Program-made: the position numbers and the translations under genes
NCBI GenBank assembly: GCA_010909165.1
Contig: VJWM01000116.1
Span: forward strand, 434,001 to 498,000
Origin: Anthoceros angustus
Lineage: Eukaryota; Streptophyta; Anthocerotopsida; Anthocerotales; Anthocerotaceae
Direction: 5' to 3'
Length of the DNA: 64,000 bases
Shown here: piece by piece, positions 21,600 through 34,906 of the stretch
How positions within the stretch are numbered: the stretch's first letter is position 1
Layout: each line of letters starts with the position of its first letter
Notes under the pieces: generated by a model
Database searches by the model: none
What the model saw: only the letters and a program-made list of their open reading frames with translations
Told to the model about the DNA's origin: nothing

Positions 21600-24500
21600 T
21601 CCGGAGTTGATGATCTACACGCGTACGGCAACTCACAGTGCAAGGAAGGAAGGGAGCAATCCAAACGTACGCATCCGAACAGGCCAAGCACGAAGTGAAG
21701 AGGATTCGGAGAAGCAGGCAATGCAGTATCCAACTCGTCCGCAGAGTCTGCACCGCCACGCTGCTTGGATATCTTCACAACTGAGGAACCATGCTCATAG
21801 CTGCCATTTTCGTCACAGTCCCGCGACTCCAGGATGTGGCCCTACGATGTCTTCGGGCTCAAGGGCTGCAGAAGCCGAGGCGGAGACTTGCTTCAGGTTG
21901 GTGCTTCCAAGTTGAAAGCGCTTCCTTCCGCCAAATCTTAGTGAGCTAGGGAACTGTTGCCTCATCTGCGCGGATCCCAAGTCATCCCTGGATGTTCTGC
22001 GCGCTTTGAGAGGGTTTGTTGGAAGTGGCGCCGGCGCATGTCCCGGAGACGCGCATCGGCTTGTTTAGTAAATGCCTACGACGTTTTCGTCGTTCAGTTT
22101 AAGAAGACGAGGCCCGGCCCGGGCCCGCCGCATAATTTCTCGCGCTCATTTTCCGTTTTGTTGCAAACCATAAAAAGATGTCTCTTCTGGTAGCGTCGGA
22201 TGATTGGGCCACCCATCCCTCTCGGGCAAAAGGTTTTAGAAACCTGTCATCCTTACGTGGCTGGTTTGTCGGGCCGGATTCCTACGCGATTTACCACATA
22301 TATACAAATATTATGACATATATAATATAATACTAACTTCTTTTAAAAGTGTTTTTATATGGCACGGCATGGATGGCATGGCCTGGTTATGAACTCGCGT
22401 TTTTAAGCTCCTGCTGCGTCTGGCCATTTCTTTGACGAAGATGTGAAGAGAAGACCTTACACGAGGGAGGCTCGCGCACCCAGAGAGAAAGGCGGGCGAT
22501 TTCAAAGAGAGAACACACATTTGTCCGTGAAGAGAGCCGAAGGATGGTACCCTACCACAGCACTCATCCGCCGGCAGGGTTGTTAAGTGTGGAGGTCTTG
22601 TCCATGGCCAAATCATGCCCTGATGCCGCATCCCTAATGGCCAAGTCATAAGTCATGCCCCCGGTGGAGCATGCCTAAATGCTGAACCGGCTCATGCCTT
22701 CAGCCTTCCATAAAGGAAGCCTATGAAATCTATGCAGCATTAAAGGTTCCGGTGTAGGGTTTAGGCAGGGAGAGCATTAAACCCTAGCGGAACTTTAAAG
22801 AATCAAAGGGTTTGGAATCGTAGTGTGGAACTGTGATTGTGGTGGCCTTTGCGGTACTGTCCAAGGAGCTATGCAATTCTGGGTGGGATTCACATCTCCT
22901 TTTCATTTCCAATTTCCATTTCGGGCTTTTCTTTAATCCCAAAAGGCTTGATCCTTTTTCCAGCTATTTTAAGTGAATCAGGGTTTTTCTTGCATAACTA
23001 TTTCCACAGAAATATTTCCGCTTTGCTCTTGCATCCACAAATACCAGCTCACCCAGATATGCATTCCCATGTAGTTCAAAAAAATAGAAACCAAATTGGT
23101 GTGTCCCCACTAATTTCCAAACACCTTGGGCCACCTTTGCAATAGCGGAAGCGGGCATGAAAATTTCTCTTGTTTTTTTATCTTCTACTGCAGATTGTTG
23201 AGAAAATTGCTTGGAGCTAGATCAAATTACAACCCACAAACTGCCAAAAAAGTGTCTTGCTTGGATGCTCCCAGGCCAATCAAAACATTTTCCGAAGAGA
23301 AAAAGCATGGGGAGGCGAGATGCTCACTTTTTACCATCGTGTGTGCAGGAACAAGGCCGATCTGGAAGACAAATACCTTCATCTTTACTAGTTGGAGATA
23401 TTTGTCTTCTAACTCTTTATATATAAGGTCCTCAAGAATTCCAAAAGCATATATAAAGGATCTACATTCCTACGGATTTTGAGAGCAATTTAATTTAATT
23501 TAATTTAATAATTGAAATTATTTTATTAAAATATCATTCTCTGATCTTTACATTGATGTTTTAATTGTCACACATGGTCTTTCCCTGCAAGTAGGTCTCT
23601 TCGTAGCTCCTAGCTCCTTGATATCGTGACATCCACAAGTGCGTGAAAGGCCATTGTGGGATTTATTCATGGAATATATTTGAAGGCAAGCCAAGCATTG
23701 GAGGGATAGGTATCGCATCACGTATAGAACTCATGATTAGTAGGATACTTTACAGTCCTCCTCGTTGAGCTCCTATGAACTATTGGTTGTATATTTTCCT
23801 TGGAAGGAGCACATAATGCTTATGGACCACTCTTTAGTTTCTTAATGGACCACTATAATGGCTAAAGCAACTCTACATTCACGTTTTTCAATTCACACAT
23901 ACCTTTTTTACTTGATATATTGGGAAGTACCACTTTTAGCTAAGACTACAAAAGCAACTTATGTATACATATCCTTGACCAAGAAAATTGTGAGCCTTGG
24001 CATGTGGATTATCAAGGCCCAATCACAAAGACATTTGTTAACATGTTTTATTGAAACATTATTTTTTCTAAGCGACATTCCTAAAACATTATTATTACCT
24101 GATCTTTTATACCTATGGTGATTAAACTAAAATATAATTCCTGTACAAAAACATATCCAACTTTAAATGTCTTTCCGATGGAGAACACACCAAACATAAG
24201 TAGCTAGATAAGAATCCCCAAGTTAAGCACCTTAGGGGAAAATTCATGTTGAATGCACTAATGTCATATAGTTAGTTATAAGATTTCGAAATGGAATTAA
24301 AAATGGAAATAAGAATCCTAGTACTTGCTCCGCTTCCTTATCATATAAGAAAGCCTGAAATCCATCACTATCCTATTATGAGGCAGGCCGTTTCCTCCGT
24401 AATATCAATTCATATTATTGCATTCAAGACTACTTTCAATATTTAGTGACCAAACTTTTTGTGTTAGCAAGATCACCGCCCATTGTCAATGTTACCAGAG

Positions 24501-25900
24501 GAATCACTGCAATTGTTAAAAATCAGTATTTTTGCGCTAGTATTGATAGTATGTTATTTAATATATATATTTAATATTTATCTTATATAATTAAAAATAA
24601 TGTACTTTTTTAAAATTTAATATATAATAATTAATGAATAACATGTAGAATTTTGAATAAGTATCCTCAATCTTCGTATCTCAAAGAAGTGAACACACTC
24701 CCATCCTATTGTTTCTAATGTAATAGGATATTTTTAGAGTCCCATTATATATAGCTATCTCTACCTCCATACATATACATAAAGGAAGATTAGCTACTTC
24801 TCTCCTGTTTTGCAGCATTCTCTCTATTGTGGGTATTCATTGCCCTTCATAAGGCACTTGCAAAGGCTCTGTTACGGACAACAACGATTATTGGAGAGGC
24901 ATCCTCGACTAATTCCTCCTCGAGGAATTAAGTAATATAGAGGCCATTCAATCTCCCTAGTTAATTATGATATTATAGACAATATAAGTAACTTTAAATA
25001 TTAAGCTTAGTTACTCCTCTTTAGTGGGACCTTTGGCTCTCCTTTTCATGATCTTTAACAGATGGCTTCACCTATCCTTCTTTCCTTCTTTCCTTCATAT
25101 ATACTATTTGTGGAGGGTTAGCTTGGTGTAAGGAGGAAGGTTAGATTGGGTTATCTGTAGGCGAGGGTAAAACTGAGCATCTACATAGAAGGAGAAGGCA
25201 ATGGGCTTTTGGACGGGGTAGTCAGACTCACTCAGCTCGCCATGGCTCGTTGCCACCTTTTCCAACCTTGACCCAGCCCAGCTCAGCCCAGCACAGAGTG
25301 CGCAGCTCCCTGCATTCCACCGCCCCTTCTCCTGCTCCAATTCTAGCTCACGGCATGGCACTGGCACTGGTAGGTTTCCCGCACCCCGATGCGTCTCCTG
25401 CCGCAGTCACAACATGCCGCATTCCAGCGCGGCTATGGCATCCGCTCCTGCTCATGACCTACTGAGCTGGAGAAGCAAGCAAGCATTGCCGAGCGGGAAG
25501 GGGTTTGAGTGCAATCGCGATCCGGTTCGGGACGAATGTCGGATGGTCTTCCGCGGGTAGCCCGTACTGCCCAGTCCCAGCTGCAGTTGAACCGCACGGG
25601 ATGCGCCGCATCACCCACACTTGAGCCAGTGAAGCGGGCGAGCTGTCTGTGTGTGTAGGTTATTTGTGCTACTTGTAGGCAAATTTCATCTGTTGCCGAT
25701 CCGTCCCAGGTGGAAGGCGTGGGCGGAGGATGCCATTGTGGGTTTGGAGTGTGGAGGATGTGGATGTAACGCGAGGGGACAGTAATTGGGTGACGGATCA
25801 GTAGATGAGTGCAGGCGAGATGGGATGAAGCGGGTGTGGTAGAGGGACCCGGTGCGGTCGATCGAGAATTCGTCGATACATAAGGGGCAGTTGCATTCTT
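21600..25900. other. intergenic, no gene recognised
   Basis: The interval is A+T-rich from about 22.2 to 25.0 kb, with long A/T runs at 23.49-23.54 and 24.55-24.64 kb. Short open frames of 60-120 codons show no family similarity and no splice-consistent extension. The last few hundred bases (25.4-25.9 kb), G+C-richer, are the likely promoter and 5' UTR of KEG. Confidence 0.45.
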
Positions 25901-25904
25901 TCTG

Positions 25905-28900
25905 GTGGAGCTGCGGGAGGGCAAGATGAAGCTCCCGGCGTGTTCCGTTTGTCAGATGACGTTCAATGAGGATGATAGGGTGCCCATGATGCTGCAGTGC
26001 GGGCACAGCTTCTGCAAGGAGTGCCTGGCGCATATGTTTTCTGTGAGTACAGATCACACCTTGTTGTGCCCCAGGTGCCGGCAGCCGTCGAAGGTGGGGA
26101 ACAGCGTGGAGGCGTTGCGGAAGAACTTTGGGATGCTGTCGCTTATTCGGAGAGCGTCGGCGGATGGGCCTGCGGACGACGACTCGGATGAGGACGACGA
26201 GCTGCTGGACTGTACTTCTAATCCTTACTCGGACCGGTCGCATGGGAACACCCCGCAGGCCAGCCCGGGCTGGCCTCCCGCGTGCGGGGGGATTATCTTG
26301 GATCTGTCATCCCATTCTCTGCGCCTTGTACGTCTCATTGGGGCTGGCCCTCAGTCGGGCCAGGATGTCTGGGCCGGGCTTATTTGTGGACCGGGTGGCT
26401 GTAGGCACAAGGTGGCTGTGAAAAGGCTGGATATTCCGGATGGAATGAGTTTCGACTGGATCCAGGCCAGGGTTGACCACCTTCGACGATCTGCCATGTG
26501 GTGTCAGAACGTCTGCACGGTGTATGGTGTGTGTGAGAAAGATGACAAGCTCTGCATCGTGATGGACAAGTATTTTGGTTCAGTGCAGAGTGTGATGTCG
26601 CAGAATGAAGGCCGGCTCACGCTGGAGCAGATTCTTAGGTACTGTTCACCTGCCGTGAATCTGGTTTCTTAGTAGATGCTGGACACGCAAGTGCACCTGA
26701 AGTCTGACCTGCATGGACATGTTGCATTGTAGGCATCATGAAGCGTAGGATGACTCTTGGTAAAAGCGAGAAGAGTGTACGAGTTTGGATGTTGAGTTGC
26801 TGGTAGAGGTCATTGTGAGCTCCGTGAAGCTAGCTACAAGTTGTTGTCGGTGTTCCTTCCACTGTGACTGCATGATGGGGTGTTTTGTTCGCTGAAAGGC
26901 CAAGTTTGGGTGAGCTGGTTGACACAGCTCTATGGACGAGGAGACACTGTGCTGTTCACTGGACATGCACTGTCTTTGAGGCCTTTCATTTAGCAGACAA
27001 AACCAGTGAGTGATGTCTGCGGTCCCCTTCAGCACATGCAAGTACAGGCTCTATCTTGCGTGGTGGTATTCTTGCGTGCGGGAACCAAAATCTGATGTGA
27101 TGTACGATTGAGACTTCATGAAAATTTGGTTGACCAGCACGTGCTCTGGGTATATTTTGAAGGACTGTATTTTGTTGTTTTGATCCAAATCTGATTGCAG
27201 CGTTCCGAGCCAGGCTTGAGGCATGTCTCAAGCTCTAATTCATGTGCAGATATGGAGCGGACATTTCTCGAGGAGTGGCCGAACTGCACGCTGCAGGGGT
27301 TGTCTGCATGAATTTGAAACCTTCAAATTTCTTGCTTGATGCAAAAGGTCGAGCAGTTGTGTCAGACTTTGGCCTTTTGGAGATACTCAAGAAACCTCAG
27401 TGCAAAAAATCTCGATCCGGTAGTGAGGATGGCACAGCTCAGATGCACTCTTGCATTGATTGTACTTTGCTAAATCCCAACTACATGGCGCCTGAAGCCT
27501 GGGAGCCTCTTCGGAAGTCATCGTTAAATCTTTTTTGGGAGGATCCTGTTGGGATTTCTGTGGAATCGGATGCATGGAGTTTCGGGTGTACTCTGGTGGA
27601 GATGTGCACTGGTGCAATTCCGTAAGTGCACGCAACCCAATTATTCAGGATTCTAGGTGTGCTGCTCACCATAGAATTACTGGGGGTGTTATTCTCACTT
27701 CATGGATTCCATGTGCCACAGATGGGCTGGCTCAGCCATGGAAGAAATATATCGAGCTGTCGTGAAAGCTCGTAGACAGCCACCACAGTATGTTGGGGTT
27801 GTTGGAGGAGGGATACCGAGAGAACTTTGGAAGATGATTGGCGAGTGTCTGCAGTTCAAGCCATCAAGAAGACCATCATTTCATGCAATGCTGGCCATCT
27901 TCTTGAGGCATCTCAGGGAGATGCCTTTCAGTCCCCCTCCAAGTCCAGACAAGTGAGTCCCAATCTCTTTTCAGCACACAGGTCTTGAGGTTTACCCTAA
28001 GTACTCTACCAGCAGTATCTTGGTGACCGATGGGCCTTGTTTTTTTGACTAACTTGTGTTCACTCATTACTGCAAGGTATTGGGATGTGAACAGCGATCC
28101 CTCAAAGGATTCAGATGTAACCAGTACAGAGCCGTCACCATCATCAACCCTTGAGTTTGGGCAGATTACACAAAGCACACTCCATCGCCTTGTTGCTGAA
28201 GGTGACATAGAGGGTGTTAGGTGAGCCAGTCCCTGTTTGCTGATCAATGTTAGGACCACCTGCAGACAATTCAGGAGAGTGTCCATGATTTTTGATCAAT
28301 TCTTCAACTTGATTTGCTGTAGAGAGCTTTTCACCAGAGCTGCAGCTGGGAAGGCTGGAGTATCTGTGGGTACCCTTTTGGAGAGCAGGAATACCGAGGG
28401 TCAAACAGCCTTACATATTGCTGCCATGAGAGGTTATTCAGACATGGTTGAGCTCATGCTCGAATATCCAGAGGCTGATGTTGAGGTTCTGGACAAAGAT
28501 GGGGACACCCCGATTGTCTTTGCTGTGGCGTCTGGAACCCCTGAGTGCCTGAAGGCTTTGATTAAGAAAGGTGCAAATGTGAACGCTAGGCTGAAAGAGG
28601 GGATGGGTCCAGCGGTAGCACATGTATGTGCTTTTCATGGACAACCAGATTGTATGAGGGTATGTGGACTCTGTCTTAAGCGATACTTTCTTGGGCCTGT
28701 ATCCTGTCATGCCTGAGCCCCGTCTCATATTTCATTTTTTGGGAAATCTCGCATTTCTCAGGAGCTGCTTATAGCTGGAGCTGATCCCAACACAGTTGAT
28801 GATGAGGGTGAGACTGTCCTTCACAGAGCCGTATCAAAACGGCATGTGGAGTGCGCCATGGTTATACTTGAAATTGGAGGCTGTAAATCTATGGGTGTCA

Positions 28901-31900
28901 TAAATGCCAAACAGCTCACGTATGTTTTTCGTTCACAAAGTGCTGTGGTCACTTGAAATAGGTTCTGTCCAGCTGCCCCTTTCTTTGTGAATATGCTTAT
29001 GTATGTTCCTTCGCAGACCACTCCATTTATGCATAGCAACAGCAACCGTAGCGGTAGTCAAGAAGTGGTTGGAGCTGGCATCTCCGGAGGAGATAGCTGC
29101 TGCTATTGATGTTCCAAGCTCTGTTGGAACTGCTCTATGTATGGCTGCAGCTCTGAAGAAGGCGCACGAGGAAGGTACAGATTTTGCACCTTGTGTAGTA
29201 AATCAACTGTGGACTGTGTCTCGAGATTCAGGATATGACTGAATGTTTGAGCGGGGTATGCAGAACTTGTGTGATCAATCTACCTTAAATTAGCCACGGC
29301 ACAGATGAGCTGACCCCTTCCTACAAGACTTATGTCTCGGACCTTCGCTAGGCAGACTGGACATCCTAAATATATGGATGCTGCTGCAGAAGCCAGAACC
29401 TTGGTGAAGTTGTTGCTGGAAGCAGGAGCAACTCCAACCGCGACGGACACTCAGCGGGGACAAACTGCTCTACACGCTGCTGCAATTGCAAATGACCTTC
29501 AGATGGTGAAGGTGAGGGCATGCAAGCATATTCTGCATGTCTCATATGCTTTGAAAGGGTTTTGGTGGCGATATGTCAATGGACCTTAGTATCAACAGCA
29601 TGGACTGCTTTCTTCTAAGTGAGATTCGCATTGGCTCATGTGTTTCAGATAATCCTGGATGCGGGTGTTGATGTCGATGTTCGTGACTTACACACCACTA
29701 CTCCACTTCATGTAGCATTGGCGAGAGGTTCAAGGGCGTGTGTTGGCCTTCTGTTGGAAAGGGGTGCCAACTGCAACCTGCAGGTATTTGCCTTGGGGAA
29801 TTCCTATCCTTGGACCTCTTGTGTAGGTTGGTACTGGTATCTATGGGCAATGTGTGGATGACTGTAGAGTATGCACCCATGTCGGAACCTGTTCATAGCC
29901 TGGTCTGCCAAGTATCTTGCATTGCAAGAGCCAGTCCAAGGTGGAGGTCTTTGTTTGTCAGTCTCCCTCTCTCTGTAGTGGGGGTTGCATGGAAGTGAGG
30001 GTGGTTGTTTGATCTCATAACTCACTAATTAGAGAGTACATCTGTTGACGATGCTCTGTATATTCAGAGCTACTGGACGGCAACAACGTTTTCATTATGG
30101 ATTTGATACCAATGTGAGTCTTACGTGATGTGGATGTTACGAGTAGGCGATGTTTGTGATTCGATGTTCTCGCTTGTATGTGTAGAGGTTCCCAGCTTCT
30201 GAGCTGCCTTGTTATGTTTCAGGATGACGAGGGTGACAATGCTTTCCATATCGCAGCAGATATGGCAAAAATGGTGAGGGAGAATTTGGACTGGATCGTT
30301 ACAATGTTAAAGCAACCAGATGCGGCAATTGATGTGAAAAATCACAGGTCTGTTGATGATTCTATGAAATATTTCCAGCATTGGGAATTTCTGTCAATGT
30401 ATGCAGAAATTAGTCGTAGCCCACGCTCTTTTACGTTTGCAGCGGTAGTTCAGGCTCTCGATTGTCTCATAGATAGTTGAGTAACTCTTGATTTCTTTGG
30501 AACAGTGGCAAAACACTAAGGGATCTTTTGGAATCCCTTCCACGGGAATGGATCTCAGAAGACCTACTCGATGCATTGATTGAAAAGGGCATTCAACTCT
30601 CACCTACAAAGTTTGTCACCTCTCCTGAATGTGTTCCGTTGCCAGCTGTTGAGTGACAGGGATTTCTCCTGTGTGCACAACGCTGACCCTGCAACGTCGC
30701 TGTTGTGCTTCTGCGTCCAGCACCTCAGAACTTTGTCTTGTCCATGCAGCTATGAACCAGGAGACTGGATTAAATTCAAGAGAACAGTAAAATCTCCAAA
30801 GTATGGATGGCAGGGAGCAAAGCCAAAAAGTGTGGGATTCGTGCACAGTATTGTGGACAAAAGCAACTTATTGATATCCTTTTGTTCAGGAGAGGCTCGT
30901 GTTGCAGCCGATGAAATTGTGAAGGTTGTTCCACTCGACAGAGGCCAGCATGTCAGGTTGAAAGCAGATGTGAAGGAACCAAAGTAAGTGAGGTGTGATG
31001 ATACATGAATGCTGCCAGCCTTGTTGCTATGGAAGTCAAAGAGCTTGCAAACACCACACACTTCGTGAATTAATGGGCCCATTGCAGGTATGGCTGGCGT
31101 GGACAGTCACGCGATAGTGTTGGAACAGTATTGTGTATTGATGATGATGGCATATTGAGGGTTGGATTTCCTGGAGCGTCGAGGGGTTGGAAGGCAGATC
31201 CTGCCGAAATGGAGCGCGTAGAGGAGTTCAAGGTTGGAGACTGGGTGCGCATCCGACCCTCTTTGACAACAGCAAAGCACGGCTTGGGGCCGGTGACTCC
31301 TGGTAGTATTGGAGTTGTATACAGCATCAGACCTGACAATAGTTTGCTGCTTGACTTGAGCTATTTGCATGGCCCATGGCATTGTGAGCCTGAGGAGGTT
31401 GAACATGTGGAGCCCTTCAAAGTAAGCTACCTCTGATGTTTGAAGATGTTCATTTTAGTTCCAGTCAGTACTCATCTGACATAGTTCTTTGCATAGAATC
31501 CTACCATTATGCCAGAGCCGAAGTGGGTCCTGTATTATAAGTTCTATTCCGTTCTAACTCCTTTTGCCTTTCATGCAGGTTGGAGATCGGGTTTGTGTAC
31601 GAAGATCTGTAGCTGAACCACGATATGCCTGGGGTGGTGAAACACATCACAGCGTTGGCAAGATAAGTGAGGTGAGCAGTGATGGATTGCTCATGATTGA
31701 CATTACAGGTCGACCGATTCTTTGGCAGGCGGATCCTGCTGACATGGAAAAGGTTGAAGACTTCAAGGTATAAGTCTTCCTACGCATCCTTCCCATCTGC
31801 AGAGTGTTGTGTTCTTCTCTGGCAGTTTGCGTGGCTTCCCTTTTGAAGGTAGATTGTATCTATGCAGGTAGGTGATTGGGTACGAGTGAAGGCCTCAGTT

Positions 31901-33525
31901 TCATCACCGAAGTACGGATGGGAAGATGTGACAAGGAGCAGCACTGGTGTTGTTCATTTCTTGGACGAAGATGGGGACATTGGGGTGGGTTTTTGCTTCC
32001 GGGGCAAGCCTTTTTCTTGCTCTATTACGGATGTGGAGATGGTTAGCCCTTTTGAAGTGGGACAGGAAATTCACATTGCACCCTCTGTGTCGGAGCCAAG
32101 ACTGGGATGGTCTTCAGAAACATCAGCCACCACAGGGAAGATTGCTAGGATTGACATGGATGGTACACTGAACGTAAGTCTTCCCTTTTGCTCATCGTAG
32201 TACAGGTGTTTTGTTGCTCTTCATGAAGTAGCGGTTACGAGGTAGATGCTTCAAACAGCATATGTCCTGGACTGTTGCAGGTCAGAGTTACTGGAAGGAG
32301 TACGATGTGGAGAGTAGCTCCTGGAGATGCTGAACGGCTTTCAGGCTTTGAAGTTGGAGACTGGGTCCGTCTAAAAGTTCCACTTGTTATCAGACCAAGT
32401 TATGATTGGCATGGGTCTGGGAAAGACAGCGTAGCTGTTGTGCACAGCATATCAGATGCAGGTTATCTTGAGCTGGCAGGTTGCTTCAGAACTGGGCGCT
32501 GGCTGACACACTACTCCGAGGTTGAGAAGGCCCCTGCATTGAAGGTTGCGCAACATGTTTGCATCCGTCCAGCAGGTGCAGAACCAAGATGGGGCTGGAG
32601 AGGTGCTTCTATCAACTCAAAAGGTGTAGTCGTGGGTGTCCATGCTGACGGAGAGGTACGGGTGGCATTTCCAGGCCTTGCAGCTCCGTGGAAAGCAGAC
32701 CCTGCAGATCTACAAAGAGAGGAGATGTTTGATGTTGGTGACTGGGTTAAAGTGAAGGAACCGGTGGGTGAACCTAGAAATGGGTGGACCGGTGCTAGGC
32801 CAGGGAGCGTTGGAGTAGTACAGGGTATCGCGTATGAAAGTGAGGGTGGACTTGAGGGAACAGCCATAATCGTGGGGTTTTGTGGAGAACTAGATAGATG
32901 GCTTGCTCTGCCCTCTGAGTTGGAAAGGATAGAGCGTATCCGCGTTGGGCAGCAGGTGCGAGTCAGGGAATCAGTAAAGCAGCCAAGATTTGGCTGGTCA
33001 GGCCATAGCCATGCAAGCCTTGGCACTGTTGCTTCTGTGGATGCAGATGGCAGGCTGAGAATACATTCGTCCGTCGGATCTCAAAAAACCTGGATGCTAG
33101 ACCCAGCTGAAGTCGAGGTAGTCGAGGAGCAACCCATCTGCATCGGGGACTGGGTGAAGGTGCGCTCCTCGGTACCTACTCCTGCTCATCAATGGGGTGA
33201 AGTGACACATAAGAGCATTGGAGTGGTGCACCGAATTGATGACGACGGTGATCTGTGGGTTGCCTTCTGCTTCCTGGAGAGGCTCTGGGTTTGTAAACCG
33301 GCAGAGATGGAGCGCTTGGATGCATTTCACATCGGCGATCCAGTACGGGTGAAACGCTCGGTTGTTACTCCTCGATGGGGTTGGGGAATCGAGACCTATG
33401 CGAGCCGAGGGCTGGTGTCAGGGGTGGACGCCGATGGCAAGTTGCGCATTAAATTTGCCCGGCGTGAAGGTAGGCTGTGGATAGGAGATCCTGCAGATGT
33501 AGAATTAGACACAGACACATTGTAG
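25905..33525 (+). CDS. KEG: KEEP ON GOING: RING E3 ligase-kinase-ankyrin-HERC2-like protein
   Basis: Sixteen exons give 1642 aa (the Arabidopsis protein is about 1625): 25905-26638, 27250-27621, 27722-27952, 28077-28220, 28323-28659, 28762-28919, 29017-29174, 29390-29511, 29649-29783, 30223-30347, 30506-30610, 30750-30983, 31088-31421, 31579-31767, 31868-32173, 32281-33525. RING residues are C13, C16, C32, H34, C37, C40, C55, C58. The kinase domain follows (VAVKRLD, CMNLKPSN, SDFGL, APEAW, SDAWSFGCTLVEM). It lacks the catalytic Asp of HRD, which reads M-N here. Ankyrin repeats run from about 490 to 860 (GQTALHIAAMRGY, GETVLHRAV, TPLHVALARG). About a dozen HERC2-like repeats then reach the C-terminus (GDWVRVK, YGWEDVTRSSTGVVH). 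KEG works at the trans-Golgi/early endosome. It ubiquitinates ABI5 and related factors in abscisic-acid signalling. The start could also be the ATG at 25926. Confidence 0.97.
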
Positions 33526-33944
33526 TATCTTACAACTCTGCGAAGCAATACACTCCGTGCGTTCGCATTTAATCAGCGCTGAAAAGTATCACCTCAACCG
33601 GACGCACAGAACTATACCACCTCATCCTGAGGCACTGAAAAGTATCATCTCACCCCAACCGAAGCCAACGGGTGTCACGGCAAATGTACCAATACAACGA
33701 AGTAGGTCTTCATGGCCGCTGAAAAAAGATGTAAATAATCGCCTGAGGACCTACGTGTGTCAAGAATCAAATGGAACAACTGATTGGAATGGTTTTAGAT
33801 CATGATCTGTGTTAACCACAGAAACCACCCGAGCATGAACCACCCCCGCAGGATGGAGGAGGCGGATCTGCAAAACACCGGCACGCACCGAATCAAATCG
33901 AGGCAAAACTGGAAAGAGGAACCACGTGAACACCACCTACTTTC

Positions 33945-34652
33945 CTAAACCTCACAATTATCCAGCCCTCGGACGTTGTTCAATCCTCCCCGAGGAGCAG
34001 AGTTTCCAGGTGCAGGCCAGCCGCTTCCGCTGCCACCACCCCCGGGTCCCCACCCACCAGGCCTACCGCCCCCACCGGGTCCTGACTGTCTAGTCGGCCT
34101 GGACCTCCCGTAGGCCTCAGAAGCCTCCAACTGTGCACAACGTAGCAATTAGCATCAGCCAGGACACATGACAACACTGATTTCGAGTACAGAACAACAC
34201 CGGGGAGGTTGCTCACCGAGAACATGGTGGTGAAAAACGTTCCGATGTAGTTGAGGATGGCCCAAAATACATCCGAGACAGTGCTCACCCTCCAGAGTGG
34301 TTTGCTTTTTTTCACCTCTCCTACATCACGTATCAGCGTCAGGCATAGACAAGGCAAAATCGGGACCACGGCATCCTAAACCCTACAACTTGTCATCAGA
34401 CCCCCAAACTGTAGTGCGCAAACCCCCAGAGTCCACAACAATCCAGAGGGCACACTAGCGGCATGTAGATGACCGATATCTGATTTCATAATCTGCGGTT
34501 GCTTCCATAAGACAGACAATAGCCAAAAGAATCCAACAGCTTGGGCCTGCAGGACCTTCAGCATCCGTCTTTGCAAGCTAGGTCAGACATACCACAATCC
34601 ACCCAGGAAAATGTGTTGGGACACCAATGTTACCTCCTGATATGTATGCCAT
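33945..34652 (-). CDS. SelK/SelG-family small membrane protein (no selenocysteine)
   Basis: Three exons on the minus strand: 34652-34634, 34320-34217, 34130-33945 (102 aa). It starts MAYISGGEVKKSKPLWRVS. One membrane helix follows (VFWAILNYIGTFFTTMF). The tail is rich in Gly, Pro and Arg and ends RGGLNNVRGLDNCEV. A short lumenal N-terminus, a single helix near residue 25 and a Gly-rich cytosolic tail are the architecture of selenoprotein K relatives, an ER membrane family linked to ER-associated degradation and palmitoylation in animals. The LDNVRG-like tail is typical of plant members as I recall them. The TAG stop comes three codons after the only tail cysteine. There is no UGA to suggest selenocysteine. 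The first exon is only 19 nt, supported by a GGAG|GTAACA donor and by frame. It is convergent with KEG (420 bp apart) and divergent from the MYBBP1A-like pseudogene. Confidence 0.82.
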
Positions 34653-34906
34653 CTCCCACAGCTGCAAGTTGCGACAACAATCAAACCACACGACACACAC
34701 CCGAGTCTTGTTCTGATGCACCTTCGCAGATTTGTAGACGAAGTGAAGTCGGGAAAACAAGGGGCAGCCTTGAACGAAAGAGTTTCTACACGTCGAGCAT
34801 TTCTTAAATAGTAACTCCGGATATATATTATGTACACGTGATTTTGTAGCCTTAGTGGCCCTAGATCTACAATTCGTTTCTTCCTTTGAGCTCCAAAGAG
34901 AGCGCT
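34653..34906. promoter_or_regulatory. short bidirectional intergenic region
   Basis: Only about 254 bp separates the start codons of the SelK-like gene (-) and the MYBBP1A-like pseudogene (+). The two probably shared a bidirectional promoter. 'tatatatta' at about 34821-34829 is a possible TATA element for the plus strand, but this is weak evidence. Confidence 0.4.

Noticed and set aside
20942..21698. Plus-strand 219-codon frame and minus-strand Pro/Ser/Thr-rich frame
   Set aside because: They are other-frame readings of the GC-rich dioxygenase pseudogene. The supported frame carries VHGVLSSASNNRISIAA.
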